Assembly: GCF_003945595.2 (NCBI RefSeq)
Contig: NW_024105008.1
Coordinates: 1-64,000, forward strand
Length of the DNA: 64,000 bases
Direction: 5' to 3'
Origin: Pipra filicauda
Lineage: Eukaryota; Chordata; Aves; Passeriformes; Pipridae
How positions within the stretch are numbered: position 1 is the first letter of the stretch; every line of letters starts with the position of its first letter. This document shows positions 21,151-33,835 of the stretch, one piece after another. Under the pieces are notes generated by a model. The model was not told the origin of the DNA and did no database searches. It saw only the letters and a list, made by a program, of their open reading frames with translations. A program made the translations under genes and the position numbers.

Positions 21151-21535
21151 TGATTTCAAGACAAGTATTGGGGCAGGAACTCCAATAAAATGAACTCACT
21201 CCTCTTTTATTCCCCACCAGTACAAGGATACAAAACACAAGGACAGTGCAAGGGAAAAAATAACAGTTTACTGTTATTACTCTAGCAGCAAAAACAACAA
21301 TACCAACAGAACGGTTCAAACCAACAGCAGAGAGAGAAATCACATTGGCTGTCTCCCCATCCTGAACACCCTTCTCTAAACAGATAAAAACGGTGATCAA
21401 CACGTTTCCCTTCTCCTTTTGCATCCAGGGGAACAAAGAACAAAAACAAACGCACGGGAAAGAGGGGACAAAGCAAAATCTGGGAAACTCTCTCATCTGA
21501 GGTAGTTTGTGCTGCCCAAGAACAGGCTGACCCCA
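21150..21535 (-). repeat. LTR-derived remnant, S1 copy
   Basis: It matches 31786-32168 in inverted orientation, including an AATAAAAG signal and a TTGGAGTTCC-type 3' end. It lies next to the CR1 ORF2 piece in all S units. Confidence 0.5.
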
Positions 21536-21599
21536 GAGGTGTGCGGTGACTCCGGTCCGTGCAGCGGCGGGGGGGAGGCAGTGGCTCTGCTGGATTCCA

Positions 21600-21770
21600 T
21601 GGAGTTCTGGGCAGGCACAGTGGGTGCCATGAGACTCTTCAGTGTCACAATGGTCCCTTGGTTCCATGAGATTCCACAGTGTCCCTGCATTCCTTTGGTT
21701 CCAGGAGGCCCTGCAGTGTCACAGGGCCACTTGATTCCGTGACGTTACAAAGAATCAGAATGGCCCCTTC
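21600..21770 (-). repeat. 37-bp minisatellite, S1 copy
   Basis: A few units of the 37-bp repeat best seen at 26075-26765, here in reverse orientation and fairly degraded. The S2 partner is at 31480-31700. Confidence 0.8.
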
Positions 21771-22740
21771 ATTTAAGGCCAACTGCACATGGGGCTGCCT
21801 TAGGGGGAGTGTGGGCACCCAGACAAGGGAGTTGTCACCCCCCTGGACTCAGCCCTGGTGTCATCACATCTGGACTGGTCTGTCTGTCTGTGAGGTTCCC
21901 CATTGTGGAGGAATGAGGAAGAACTGGAGAGGGTCTAGAGCAGATCTGACAGGATGGAGCTTTTCTTGGTGCTGGAAAGAAAAAGAAACCCATAAAGTGC
22001 AGCTTGGAAGGTTCAGACCGAAGATGGGAAAAAAGGAATGTTACTCAAAGAGGAACCTTATGGTGCCAGAGGTCACTAAGAGGGTGATGACCTGGCTTTG
22101 TGTTCCAGGGAACAGCCAGAGCTGGTGCAGAGCCATCAGGGAGGGTCTAGAAATGCTGCTGGGAGGGGGTGGGAAAGCAGGAGGGGGGTGTGCAGCCTGC
22201 AAGGCCAGAGCAGCAGCAGGGCCAGGGCAGGACAGCCTGCAGGAGAGATGGCCAAGGGCTCTGGCAGGGCTGCAAGGCCCAAAGGCACCCAGGCCTTTGT
22301 CCCCTTGCCTCTGGCAGCTGCCTCTGCCACTCAGGCCACCACAAGCCACTTTCCTGGCAGGTTCTGCCCTTGGGTTCTGCCTCGCCCCTCCCTCAGCAGC
22401 CTGGCAGGGGTTGCCCAGTTTTGGGCCTTTGTTGTTCCTCCCCCTCCCATCCCAGTGCCCCCCAAACAGCCCTGAGCCAGCCGGGAGGGACAGGATCTGC
22501 TGGGCCAGGGCCTGGGGCTCAGCCCTTGGCCTTTGTGCTCCACAAAACCAAGGCAGGCTTTGCTCAGCATTGCAGGGGCCTGCCCAGAGCCTTTGTCTGC
22601 CTGCACTCCTGGCCTCCAAGGAGCTGCTCCAAGGAGTCCCTGGGGAGGCTTTGGCAGTGCCTGCCCTCAGTGGGGCCCAGCAATGCTTCAAGGCACTTGC
22701 AGTTTGGCTTCTGACTTCTTGAGCAGCTTCTTCAGTCTTC
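21771..22740 (+). repeat. S1 C/G-rich block
   Basis: No gene recognised. Highly similar copies at 30480-31480 and 54480-55330. The frame open from 21679 to 22722 is stop-poor, low in complexity, and disrupted in the copies. Confidence 0.6.
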
Positions 22741-22769
22741 TCTCAATATGTGAGGATGATGGACTCATC

Positions 22770-23225
22770 TCTAAACACACTGTGGGGCTCATTAAAACAC
22801 AGAAAAACACTTTCTTTCACTTAATTTAATTGTCTTCATGTCTTCACGACATCAACAACTAATTAGAGTTGTTTTGCAGTTTAGCTGAGGAGGAAGATTT
22901 TAAAGTGAACGTCATGAAAAATATATTTTTGATGAAAGGGAATGATTTAAACAGAGCCTTGGGATGCAGGAGCGTCAGAGTGCAAAGGATTTGGACACAA
23001 AGATAAGGGGGCAAAAGAGATTAGTAGCATTTAAGTATTGACCATTTGAACAGTTATCAAGAGATTCAATAGCATTTGCTACAATTTTAACAGTGACTCA
23101 ATTATAGATTGACAGGAACATTCGCCCCACAGTCAATTCACACCCACACCCAGGCAGAGATGTGTGGACACATCAAGAGTTGGGTGTGGAAAGGTCCCTC
23201 TCCAAAATTCTCCTTGTTGTCAGGA
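22770..23225 (+). repeat. A/T-rich dispersed element, extra copy private to S1
   Basis: It repeats 23526-23990 in direct orientation, down to the shared stretch ending in a CCACAGTCAATTCACACCC motif. S2 and S3 hold a single copy at the matching place (29700-30185 and about 53770-54260). The family is unidentified; it may be an LTR. Confidence 0.7.
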
Positions 23226-23525
23226 AAACACACCATGGGGCTCATTAAAACCAGAAATCCCTCAGGATCTCTTTGTCTTCCTTTAATTTTCTTCGAGACG
23301 ATTTCAAAACAAGTCTTCAATATTTGTACTTTGGTTTTTTTAATTCAGTTATGGATATTTTTTAGTTCAGAGGAGAGGTGATAGAGGTGTTCTCCAAGTG
23401 ATCTTGATGCTGAGTGTCTCCTCAGGAGATCCACACTGACCCTGGATGATCAACCTTGCTCCTCACCCCCCAACCTCACCAGTTCTGACATGGCCCATCT
23501 TGGACTGACAGCTGATGGAGCTCCA

Positions 23526-24450
23526 AACACACTGTGGGACCCATTGAAACACTGAAAAACAAATTATTCCCTTCCTTTAATTGTCTTCATGTCTTCAAGA
23601 CTTGAACAGTTCATTGGAGTTTTTTTGTAGTTTAACTAAGGAGGAAGATTTTAAAGTAGACATCACGAAAAATATGTATTTTTTGATGAAAGACAATGAT
23701 TTACACAAAGCCTTGGGATGCAAGAGGGTCAGGGTGCAAAGGATTTGGATGCAAAGACAAGGGGGCAGAAGAGATTAGTAGCCCTTAATCATTGACCAAT
23801 TCAACAGTTATCAAGTGGTTCAATAGCATGTGCTACAATTTTAACAGTGACTGAATTATACATTCACAACAACCTTCACCCCACAGTCAATTCACACCCA
23901 CACCCAGGCAGAGATGTGTGGACACATCAAGAGCTGGGTGTGGAAAGGTGCCTCTCCCAAATTCTCCTTGTTGACAGGGAAACACTGCCACCAATCCCTT
24001 TGTGTTTCCCACCAGACAAGGGTCCCAGCTGGAGGAGGGTTTGTGGAGGGGGATCAGAATTGTCCTGGGCATCAGCGCCGCTCTTTGGAGTGTTGCAAAC
24101 TGGAGGGTTCCCGAGCTGGGAGAGGCTGCCAGAGGTGTCCCACTGAGAGGGAGGTGCTGGGGAGCTGCCAGGGCCTCCCTCAGCCCCGCTGGGTGTGGGC
24201 TCACAAGGGGACTGGCTTTAGTTCTCTGCTGAATTTCCATCCTGGGGTCAGGAATGACTGGAGTTTCCAAACTATTTGGGAGTTGTATCCAAACTGTTCC
24301 ATTTGGGCTGCAATTCAGGCAGGGAATGTTCCAAGGCTTTCCTGGGATGACTGATTATCCTGTGTTCCCCAACTGTTACACTCGGGTTGTTCCCACCTGT
24401 ATCATCCAGGAGCACCTGGTCCAGTCCAGGGACACTTCCCCACAGCCCTG
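23526..24450 (+). repeat. A/T-rich dispersed element and following flank, S1
   Basis: The first 465 bases are the second copy of the dispersed element. The remainder matches 53290-53770 of S3 and marks the far end of the S unit; S2 lacks it. Confidence 0.7.
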
Positions 24451-24600
24451 GTCCAGTCCAGGGGCTCTTCATTGCTCAGCTGGTTTGGTCAAGGCTTGTC
24501 AGGAGCTCCTGAGATCATTGACCAGGTCTGAGGACAATGGGGGGAGGATGCACCACCACAGAAGCTTCCTAGAAAGATGGGAACAAAGTTTTTTTAGGGA
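24451..24600. other. Short spacer, nothing recognised
   Basis: I see no repeat match or gene in this stretch between unit S1 and the CR1 fragment. Confidence 0.5.
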
Positions 24601-24960
24601 CATTTTTGAGCACTCTCCAAGATGTTTGCAGATGAAAACGTTTTGTTCATAGTCTAAGATAGTCACAGTGATATATTTTATCAAGGCCTATTGGCAGAAC
24701 ACAGGGCAATGATTTTAAACTGAAATAAGGGAGTTTTATATTGTATAAAATGAAGAAATATTTACCAGTGGGGCTGGCAAGAACTGCATCAGGTTTCCCA
24801 GAGAAGTGGATGTCCCATCCCTGCATTTGTCCAAGGTCAGGGAGTGTGAGTAACCTGAATTAAGAAAAGATGTCACTGTCCATGTCCAGACGTTTGGACC
24901 AGATGAGCTTTTATCTCCCTTCCAAGCCAAATCATTCTCTGATTCTTTGTGTCTAAAGTC
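24600..24960 (+). repeat. CR1 LINE 3'-end fragment
   Basis: It contains the CR1 tail in sense orientation, ending in the diagnostic ATCTCCCTTCCAAGCCAAAT stretch and a short TTCTCTGATTCTTTG run. The partner is at 46360-46770 in the opposite orientation. Confidence 0.75.
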
Positions 24961-26074
24961 CCAAACTTCTTCTCCAAAGAATTTCTATTGCTAGGACATG
25001 AATTACCATGTTTTTGAAGAAGCCATTCTAAGCCCAAAAGGTAAAACATTAATTCCAAGGAAGTTCCAAGGTATCTGTAGGAAACTGTAACCAAGTGGGT
25101 CAATGGCAGAACCTCTCAGGGTGACCTTGCAGCTGAGGATGGGGGATTCAGCCTCAGACTCTGAGACTTCTGATGGGCAGCCAGAAAGGGGATTTGGGGA
25201 GTGGGCAAGACTTGTCCTGGGATGTCTAGGAAAGAACCAAAGCAAGGGGAGGATCACAGTGGTCACTGGAGGACCAAGCATGAGAAAACAGAGAGAAAAG
25301 AGGCTGAAAAAGTTGGTCATGGTAAACAGGAGGCTGGTCAAGACACGTCCCTGGCTGTGCCCTGCCAGTGATCCCCACAGCCTGTCCCCTTTTCTTAAGA
25401 ACTCCATTGCCAAGAAGTTTCTGTGGGGAGGGACCTCTCTGCTCCTGGCACAGATTGTGGCCCAAGTTCCAGCCCCTGCAGCAGGAGCCACAACTAGTCA
25501 GGTCTTGTGTTCTCAGGGGGGCCAGACTCTGCCCAGACTGGGGGGGGTGTGTGTGTTGGAAGCACAAAAGAGTGAAGCAAATGCAAAGCTAAACACCCAA
25601 TGTAGGCTGACTTTGTCCCTAAGTGGGGGCTGAGAATTGGACCCAACATGTGCAGGGACAGATGGAGGGGTTTGTCCCCCTGGCCCTGCCCAGAAGGGAC
25701 ACCTTTCAGGAAGGGTTGTGGCCTTGGCTGTGCTGAGGGTTGCCCCGGGCAATGCAGCTTGGGATTGCAGTGGCACTGTCAGGGCTCTGCAGAGCTCCTG
25801 GCAGTTCCTGCCTTTGTCCCCAGCAATGCCAGAGACCTGCAGGGGTTGCAGTCACTCACTTGTGCTCTTTGGGACCCCGACTGGCTCTGCTGAATGTCAG
25901 CAGGCCTGGAGTTCCCAGACTGTTCCTGCATCCAGGGTCGGGCCTGCAGTGACGTTTGTGCAGCATTCAATTGGGGCAGTGGCAGGATGGCCATGGATCC
26001 ATTCCTGCACAAACACAATGGGGCTCCATCCCAGGCAGGGAGAGAATGGGCCCACACATGTTGGAAGGAGAAGA
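24961..26074 (+). repeat. Duplicated block L1
   Basis: Inverted copy at 45241-46345. No gene recognised. In this arm the block lies beyond unit S1; in the other arm it lies between unit T2 and the LTR-rich region, so block order differs between the arms. Confidence 0.75.
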
Positions 26075-26765
26075 AGCAGGGAGTTTTGGCACTGTGGAAC
26101 CCCATGGAACCAAAGGAACCCTGGGACATGGTGGAACCTCATGGAATCAAGGGGACATTGTGACCCTGCAGCACCTCATGGAACCAAAGGGAGTCTGGGA
26201 CGTGGCAGGGCCTGATGGAAACAAAGGAACCTCCTGGGAACAAAGGGACCCTGGACACTGCCAAAAGTCAGGGAGACAAGGGAACCCCAGGACACTGTGG
26301 AATCTCCTGGAATCCAGGGGCCATTGGAATCCACTGGGGCCTCCTGGAACCAAAGGGAACATGGGACACTGCGGAACCTCATGGAATCCAAAGGACCCCG
26401 GGACTTTGTGGAATGTCAGGGAATCAAGGGGCCAGTGTGACATCCCAGGAACTTTTGGAACCAAAGGGAACCAACGGGACATTGCAGAATCTCATGGAAT
26501 CAAGGGGCCATTGTGACCTTGTGGAACCTCACAGAATCCAGGGACCATTCTGATTCTGCAAGGCCTTCTGGAGTCAAAGGGACCATTGTGACACTGGGGA
26601 ACCTCATGGAATCAATGGGCCATTGTGACCCTGGGGAAAATGATGGAATCAGTGGGCCATTGTCACACTGCAAGGCCTGATGGGTCCCAAGAACACTGGG
26701 AAACAGTGCAACCTCATGGAATCAAGGAGCCATTGTCCCACTGTGGAGCCCCAAGGAATAAGGGA
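26075..26765 (+). repeat. 37-bp minisatellite, longest array
   Basis: Spacing between successive ATGGAA anchors is exactly 37 bases in several neighbouring pairs. The unit alternates between two flavours, with cores GGAATCAAGGGGCCATTGTG and GGAACCAAAGGGA. About 18 units, diverged. The same family occurs at 21600, 29540, 31480, 41460, 43610, 44310, 44962, 51990 and 57358. Confidence 0.9.
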
Positions 26766-27440
26766 TCCAATCTTTGCCTCAGATTTTGTCAACAAATTAA
26801 ATTTAAGGAATTACAGAAGTGGGATTGAACCACTATTTTTTTACTGGTTTTAATGACTGGCAAAATGAGAATATTTATATAAAATGAATAATTTATTCTT
26901 AAAAATGGTCAGACAAAAGATCTAAATCAGAATTATTTACTACACAATACAAAGGTTAAAACTACTAGTAGTATTGTATAAGATAGGATAGTGCACTATA
27001 TTGAAGCAATTATTGAAACAGTTATATTCAAGCTAGCCAAAAGTAATTATTTTTACATAGAGATCTGATGGAACTCACACAGACCAACGGTCGTGGGGAG
27101 ATTTCTTTTGCTCAGCCTTGAGGAGTGTCCTTGGAGGGCGTCCTCACCCAAGGCAGGAATCTCCACACATCTACCCCAAGAAGGGCTGTGTTAGAAGAAC
27201 CTGCCTGGATGAAAGGGGACTGGACTTCTCTAGTAGGAAGGGATTGACTGCTCCTCACAAATGGACAGGCCAGTGAGCAGCTTCTCTGTCCCATCCAACT
27301 TCCAAAAGCAGGAGGTGTGTTTGGAGTTGGGTGAACCAGGCTGGTTTGAGCATCATCCAACACCAAAACCATTCCCAGGGTGCCACCGGTAACTGGCAGA
27401 TCTCACAGACAGCTTGCATGAGAGCTGGCACTGTTGGCAT
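26766..27440 (+). repeat. Dispersed element R2, possibly an LTR
   Basis: Direct-orientation match to 51282-51985: both begin near GGATCCA, share an A/T-rich middle with TCAGAATTATTTACTACAC, and share a later GCAGCTTCTCTGTC stretch. Divergence is clearly higher than between T or S copies. Family not identified. Confidence 0.55.
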
Positions 27441-28721
27441 TGTCTGATGGCATTTTAGGCCTTATCAGGGCAGGCCCTCCTGCCCCCCGGGTCGAGAGGT
27501 TGGCTGTGAAAGTCCATCCTGGAGATGCACAGGGAGCCAAGAGTTGGGCTCCTGAGTGACATCCAACAATGGACAGGGGGATGGGACTGACCAGATGAAA
27601 GTGTCTCAGGTAGATCTGACCACTCCTTGGGCCTGGCCATCCACACAGATGTTTCCCCAGTGAACAGATACTACAGAGGATGTTTGATAACGATTCTGTA
27701 ACCCCAGAATATTGGAATAAATGGAGATTTAACTCTGCACAACACAGAAATTCATTCATTTTCTCTTTTCCTCCCTCTGTGGATCGAGGGAACTTGTGAC
27801 TTCATTGTGTGACTCACTGTGTGCAAAGGGCAAATATGGACAGAATCTGGGGCAGGGAGTGTTTGGGGGATCTTGGGATCTGTGCTTGACGCAGAAGGTG
27901 TTTGCCATTGGTCTAAGACTATCTACTGTGCAAAGTGGACTTCAGTGGAGGCAATGTGGACTTAATATACAGCAGGGGAAGGATTTCTGGGTTTTATTGA
28001 GCTGTGCCTTCCTCTGGTTTTGTTTGCTGGCAATAAATGAACATCCCTCTGTGTCTCGGGCAGCTCTTTCTCCAAGCCAAGCAGGTGGGAGTTGGTGCCA
28101 AGGAGCTGAAACCTGCAGGTCCAGCCTTGAGTGGAGGAAGTTCAGATTTGCCCAAGGCTGCTTTGAGTGCCAGGGGTTTGATGAGGGAATGGTGGGGTGG
28201 GGATAGGGATAAAGTCTGATGGATTGTCAGACATAAAAGGGTCTTGATTTTCTTATCTATTCAGGTTGAATTGGGACATGCCTGGGATCAATATCGACTG
28301 GGGATTGCTGATATCAGTGTATAAACAGGAAAAAAGTAAACAGGCCACAAAAAAGGAAGTATTTTCTCATTTCTTCTTTAATACAATATATTCATTTTGA
28401 ATGTACTTCTGAGATTCTGAGATCTAATTAACCACAAATGAAATGAAGACTTACAAGGTAATTATCTCCAAGGGGATTGTCTCGTTAAGATGCCAACACT
28501 GAAAATAGAGTGTGGAGGAATGAGCAGACAAGGAGACCATCCCTGTGGCTGGGGAAGCAGGAACTCAGTGTCACTTGTTACAGGTGGAAAATGGACTGTG
28601 GGATGTTTCTGGGAGAGCCCCTAAAGGGTGTGCTGGTTTCAGGGGGAGTACAGTTAAATTTCTTCCCTGTGGCTGGTGCAGGGCTGTGTTTTGGCTTGTG
28701 CTGAACACAGGGTTGATAATC
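27441..28721 (+). other. Spacer with fragment M shared with 42040-42260
   Basis: About 27600-27840 matches 42040-42260 in inverted orientation, next to CR1 sequence there. The rest shows no gene or recognised repeat. Confidence 0.5.
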
Positions 28722-29480
28722 ACAGAATGACAGAATAGGATGAGTTGGAAGGGACCCACAAGGATCATCCAGTCCAACCCCTACCCTGCACAGGACCATC
28801 CCCAAGGGTCACACCATGAGCCTGAGAGGATCATCCAAACACTTCTTGAACTCTGTCAGCCTTGGTGCTGTGCTCACTGCCCTGGGGAGCCTGGTCAGTG
28901 CCCAACCACCCTCTGGGGAAAGAATCTTTTTCTAATACCCAACCTAACACAACTCCAGGCCGTTCCCTGGGGTTCAGTCCCTGGTCCCCCCAGAGCAGAG
29001 CTCAGGGCCTGCCCCTCCTCTGCCCCTCCCCAGGAAGTTGGACCTGCACTGAGGTCTCCCCTCAGTCTCCTCTTCTCCAGCTGAACACACCAAGTGCCCT
29101 CAGTGTCCTCACACGCCTTCCCCCCAAGGCCCTTCCCCATCTTCCTTGCCCTCCTTTGGACACTCTCCAATGGCTCAATCTCTCCCTTCCATTGTGTCCC
29201 CCCAAACTGCCCCAATGGTGCAGGTGAGGCCGCCCCAGGGCAGAGCAGAGCGGGACAATCCCCTCCCTGGCCCGGCCGGCCATGCTGGGCCTGATGCCCC
29301 CAGGACAGGCTTGGCCCTCCTGGCTGCCAGGGCACTGCTGACTCAGGGCCAACTGGCCACCCACCAGCACCCCCAGGGCCCTTTGCCGGCCCTGCTTTCC
29401 AGCCTCTCCTTCCCAGTCTGTCCGTCCATGCGGGGTTGCCCCATCCCAGGGCAGAATCCGGCACTTCCCCCTGTTGAAGT
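28722..29480 (-). repeat. CR1 LINE 3'-end fragment at the centre of the inverted arms
   Basis: It begins CACAGAATGACAGAATAGGA and continues with the reverse complement of the CR1 3' untranslated region (TTGGAAGGGACC, CCAGTCCAACCCC, CACCCTCTGGGGAAAGAA). It has no partner in the opposite arm and lies where the two arms meet. Confidence 0.9.
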
Positions 29481-29539
29481 TCTCAGGGCTCCTAAAGAGC
29501 CGGGAGGTCACGGGATGTCCCAGGGCGCCATGGTGACTT

Positions 29540-29690
29540 CCCAGGGGTCGTCCTGAGGAATCTCCTGGAATCAAAGGGCCATTGTGACCCCGCAGGGCCA
29601 TATGGAGTCAAATGGTCATTGTGACACTGTGGAAACTCAGGGAATAAAAGGACCATTGTGACACTGCAGGGCCTCATGGAACCTTGACTG
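29540..29690 (+). repeat. 37-bp minisatellite, short array
   Basis: About four units in the same orientation as 26075-26765. Confidence 0.8.
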
Positions 29691-29699
29691 TTGGGAAAC

Positions 29700-30480
29700 A
29701 CAAAGGGATTTGTGGGAATGTTTCCCTGGCAACAAGGAGAATTTGGGAGAGGGACCTTTCCACCCCCAGCTCTTGATGTGTCCACACATCTCTGCCTGGG
29801 TGTGGGGGTGAATTGACTGTGGTGGGAATGTTGTTCTTGTGAATCTCTAATTCAGTCACTGTTAAAATTGTAGCAAATGCTATTGAATCACTTGATAACT
29901 GTTCAATTGGTCAATGATTAAGTGCTACTAATCTCTTTTCCCCCCTTTCTTTGGATGCAAATCCTTGAAACCCTGACCCTCTTGCATCCCAAGGCTCTGT
30001 GTAAATCATTCTTTCATCAAAAACCACATTTTTTTCATGACATCCACTTTAAAATCTTCTTCCTTAGCAAACTACAAAACAACTCCAATTAGCTGTAGAA
30101 GTCTTTAAGACTTGAAGACAATTAAAAGAAAGGTAAATAATTTGTTTTTCACTGTTTTAATGGTGCCACAGTGTGTTTGGTGTTACATCAGCTGTCAGTC
30201 CAAGATGGGTCATGTCAGAACTGGTGAGGTTGGGGGGTGAGGAGCAAGGCTGATCATCCAGGGTCAGTGTGGATCTCCTGAGGAGACACTCAGCATCAAG
30301 ATCACTTGAAGAACACCTCTATCACCTCTTCTCTGAACTAAAAAATAGCCATAATTGAATATAAACAAAAAAAGTACAAACTTTGAAGACTTGTTTTGAA
30401 ATTGCCTTGAAGACAATTAAAGGAAGACAAAGAGATCCTGAGGGATTTCTGCATTTTAATGAGCCCCACGGTGTGTTTGC
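29700..30480 (-). repeat. A/T-rich dispersed element and spacer, S2
   Basis: 29700-30185 corresponds to 23526-23990, and 30186-30475 to 23226-23525. No gene. Confidence 0.7.
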
Positions 30481-31480
30481 AGCCCAGCCCATGATCCTGA
30501 GGTACTGAGAGAAGATGGAAGCAGCTGCTGAAGAAGTCAGAAGCCAAACTCCAAGTGCCTTGAAGCATTGCTGGGCCCCACTGAGGGCAGGCACTGCCAA
30601 AGCCTCCCCAGGGACTCCTTGGAGCAGCTCCTTGGAGGCCAGGAGTGCAGGCAGACAAAGGCTCTGGGCAGGCCCCTGCAATGCTGAGCAAAGCCTGCCT
30701 TGGTTTTGTGGAGCACAAAGGCCAAGGGCTGAGCCCCAGGCCCTGGCCCAGCAGATCCTGTCCCTCCCGGCTGGCTCAGGGCTGTTTGGGGGGCACTGGG
30801 ATGGGAGGGGGAGGAACAACAAAGGCCAAAACTGGGCAACCCCTGCCAGGCTCCTGAGGGAGGGGCGAGGCAGAACCCAAGGGCAGAACCTGCCAGGAAA
30901 GTTGCTTGTGGTGGCCTGAGTGGCAGAGGCAGCTGCCAGAGGCAAGGGGACAAAGGCCTGGGTGCCTTTGGGCCTTGCAGCCCTGCCAGAGCCCTTGGCC
31001 ATCTCTCCTGCAGGCTGTCCTGCCCTGGCCCTGCTGCTGCTCTGGCCTTGCAGGCTGCACACACCCCTCCTGCTTTCCCACCCCCTCCCAGCAGCATTTC
31101 TAGACCCTCCCTGATGGCTCTGCACCAGCTCTGGCTGTTCCCTGGAACACAAAGCCATGGGCTGATCCTGACTCCCTCTGGGTGACCTCTTGCACCACAA
31201 GGGTCCCCGTTGAGTGACATTTCTTTTTCCTCACCTTCAGTCTGAACCTTCCATGCTACTCTTTGTGGAGATTTCATTCTATTTCCAGCACCAAGAAAAG
31301 CTCCATCCTGTCAGATCTGCTCTAGACCCTCTCCAGTTCTTCCTCATTCCTCCATAATGGGGAACCTCACAGACAGACAGACCAGTCCAGATGTGGTGAC
31401 CCCAGGGCTGAGTCCTGGGGGGTGACCACTCCCTTATGCCACGCTTCCCCCAAGGCAGCCCCGTGTGCAGTTGGCCTTAA
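30480..31480 (-). repeat. S2 C/G-rich block
   Basis: Copy of 21771-22740 and 54480-55330. No gene recognised; frames open on both strands are compositional. Confidence 0.6.
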
Positions 31481-31700
31481 ATCAAGGGGCCATTCTGATT
31501 CTTTGTAATGTCACGGAATCAAGTGGCCCTGTGACACTGTAGGGCCTCCTGGAACCAAAGGAATGCAGGGACACTGTGGAATCTCATGGAACCAAGGGGC
31601 CATTGTGACATGTGGGGTCTCTTTGGAACCGAAGGACCCCTGAGACCTCTCAGACCCTCCTGGAACCAAGGGGCCACTGTGCCTCCCCAGAACTCCATGG
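31480..31700 (-). repeat. 37-bp minisatellite, S2 copy
   Basis: Partner of 21600-21770, in inverted position relative to it. Confidence 0.8.
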
Positions 31701-31785
31701 GATCAAGCAGAGCCGCTGCCTCCCCCCCGCCGCCGCACGGACCGGAGTCGCCGGCTCTGCCCCGCTTGGACACCTCTGGGGTCAG

Positions 31786-32168
31786 TGTGTTCTTGGGCAG
31801 CACAACTGATCTCAGACCAGAGGGTTTCCCAGAGTTTGCTTTGTCTCCTCTTTCCACTGGTTTAATTTTTGTTCATTGTTCATCAAGGGGGAAAAGGGGG
31901 AAGGGAGGCACGTGTTGATCCCTGTTTTTATCTGTTTACAAAAGAGAGTTGGGATGGAGGGGAGAGAGGAGGCAATTTCTCTCTCTGCTGATGCTTTGAA
32001 CTGTTCTGTTGGTATTGTTATTTTTGCTGCTATATTTCTTGTCAGTCAACCCTTATTTTTTCACTTATACCACCTTGTATTTTGTCTTCTTGTACTGGTG
32101 TGGAATAAAAGGGGAGTGAGTTCATTTTGTTGGAGTTCCAGCACCAATATGTGTCTTTAAACCAGGAC
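31786..32168 (+). repeat. LTR-derived remnant, S2 copy
   Basis: It has AATAAAAGGGGAG followed by TTGGAGTTCCAGCACCAATA and ends TGTCTTTAAACCAGGACA. The end resembles that of the LTR at 43710-44303, so both may belong to one LTR family. The 5' limit is uncertain. Remnants also at 21150 and 55366. Confidence 0.55.
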
Positions 32169-32179
32169 AGGTTGCTCAA

Positions 32180-32480
32180 GGGCTCCCTGAAATTTGGCAT
32201 CATTCACAAAGGACTTGAAAATACATTTTGTCCCAATGTACAGAGAGATAATAAAGATGTTCTATAGTGGTGTTCATGGGCTGATCACTGAGGGATTTCA
32301 TCAGGAAGTTGCTGCCAAGAGGAATTTGTACCATGGATTTTATTTGACACTCTTCATTCAGCCAACTTCCCACCCACCACATCTTCTACTTCTTCAGTCC
32401 AGCTCTCACCAGTCTGGCCATAAGGAGACCACAGGAGACCATGTCAAGGGCCTTGATAAAGTCTGGGCACAAAACATCCT
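32180..32480 (-). pseudogene. CR1 LINE ORF2 fragment, S2 copy
   Basis: Partner of 20850-21150, equally degraded. Confidence 0.65.
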
Positions 32481-33635
32481 CTTCTTTTCTCTCCCATAGT
32501 GGTTCTGCAATCCCTGCCTTGTCCTTCCCATGCCTGGCAATGGCTGCAGGAGGACTTGCCCTCTCCCCTTCCCTGCTGAGCCTGAGCAGTCTGGAACTCT
32601 GCCAACCCTCCTTGCTGCCCTGTTTGCAGACTGGTTCCAGGTCTGCCTTTGCCAAGGCCCCAGGAAGCTCTGGGCTGGCTCTGGCCTTTCCAAGGGTTTG
32701 GGAGAGGTCTCCCAGTGACACTGCCCAGCCTCCTCAATATCCCTGACACCAAAACCTTTTCCATAGCCCACACTTCCAGAGGAGTGCCCAGGACACAACA
32801 CAGGTTGTCCTGGTGGTTGTGGAGAATGAGAAGGGATTTCTTCCTCGAGGCCAACCCCTCCAATTGGATTTGAGTGCAGCTGAAAGGTTTCCTCAGCATT
32901 TTCCCTGGTGCCTCCCTGCCCTGAAGGTTTGTGGCCATCAGGCTGGAGCTGAGGGGGTTGGGCAGGTGCCTGAGGAGGGGGTAGAACAAGGGCTGTGTCC
33001 AACTGTGCCAGGAGGGCTGTGCTGGGCAAGGATGAGGAGGCTGCAGAAAACAGTGGCACTGGGGAGGGGAGAGGAGCAGCTGGAGAGACCTTGTGCCTGC
33101 CCACGCTGGGCAGGAGCTGCCCCAGGATGGCAGCTCTGAAGCACTCCCAGGATGTCCCTGGGAACAGGAGGGGAAGACTGGATCTGAAAATGGAACCTGG
33201 AAAGCAGAGAGCAGGAGTGTCATGGTGACACTGCAGGAGAGTTGCAGCCCTGGAGCAAGGTGACAGAAGCAGTGCCCCAGTCCATGCAGTGGCCTCAGAT
33301 GATCCCACAGCATCCTGGAGATGCTGGAAGGGAGCCCAGCTCTGCTTCACAAGTTCCCAGGGCCTGTCCCTGCCTGTGCTCCAAGGGCTTCCACCCCCCA
33401 GGACTGTGCTCAGAGAGCACTCAGGCCTTACCCCGAGAAAGGGGCTCAGGAGGACAGTGTGGAAGTGGCAAGAGAGCAGCTCTGCAAAGACCAAGCACTG
33501 CTGCTCCCTGGCAGTGCTGCTGGGCTGGGATTATTGTCCCCTTCCCGTTTGCAAATACCCCCTGTCCTGCAGTGTGCTGTCCTTTAGGAACATCTGAGAA
33601 GAAGGGTCTTGGACAAAGAAGGCACTGCAGGGTCC
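32481..33635 (-). repeat. S2 3' flank of OR-C
   Basis: Copy of 19690-20850. No gene recognised; the long frame 32406-33494 runs into the CR1 piece, as in S1. Confidence 0.7.
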
Positions 33636-33641
33636 TTTATT
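33636..33641 (-). terminator. AATAAA polyadenylation signal of OR-C
   Basis: TTTATT on the plus strand, 195 bases beyond the stop, as for OR-B and OR-E. Confidence 0.6.
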
Positions 33642-33835
33642 TTGTTTAAATACTCAGAGAGCACAATACATCATTTTTACATCTCTGGGTCAAATACAGT
33701 GGGTAGACACTAAATTAGAAGGTAGATTCAAAATAATATTTCATTGCAGAGAAAATTATTGCAGGAAGAACCCGATGACCTCCATGAAAAACCTAAGCAG
33801 GAAGGCTGGGCCATTAAGGAGTCCCCTTCTGAATG

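Larger units (their letters stand above)
14232..24450 (+). repeat. Segmental duplication unit S1 (carries OR-B)
   Basis: Collinear, in inverted orientation, with 29690-39502 (S2) and 53290-64000 (S3). Order from the array outward: array-side flank, OR 5' flank, OR gene, OR 3' flank, CR1 ORF2 piece, LTR remnant, C/G-rich block, A/T-rich dispersed element. S1 carries an extra copy of the last element (22770-23225). Confidence 0.9.
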
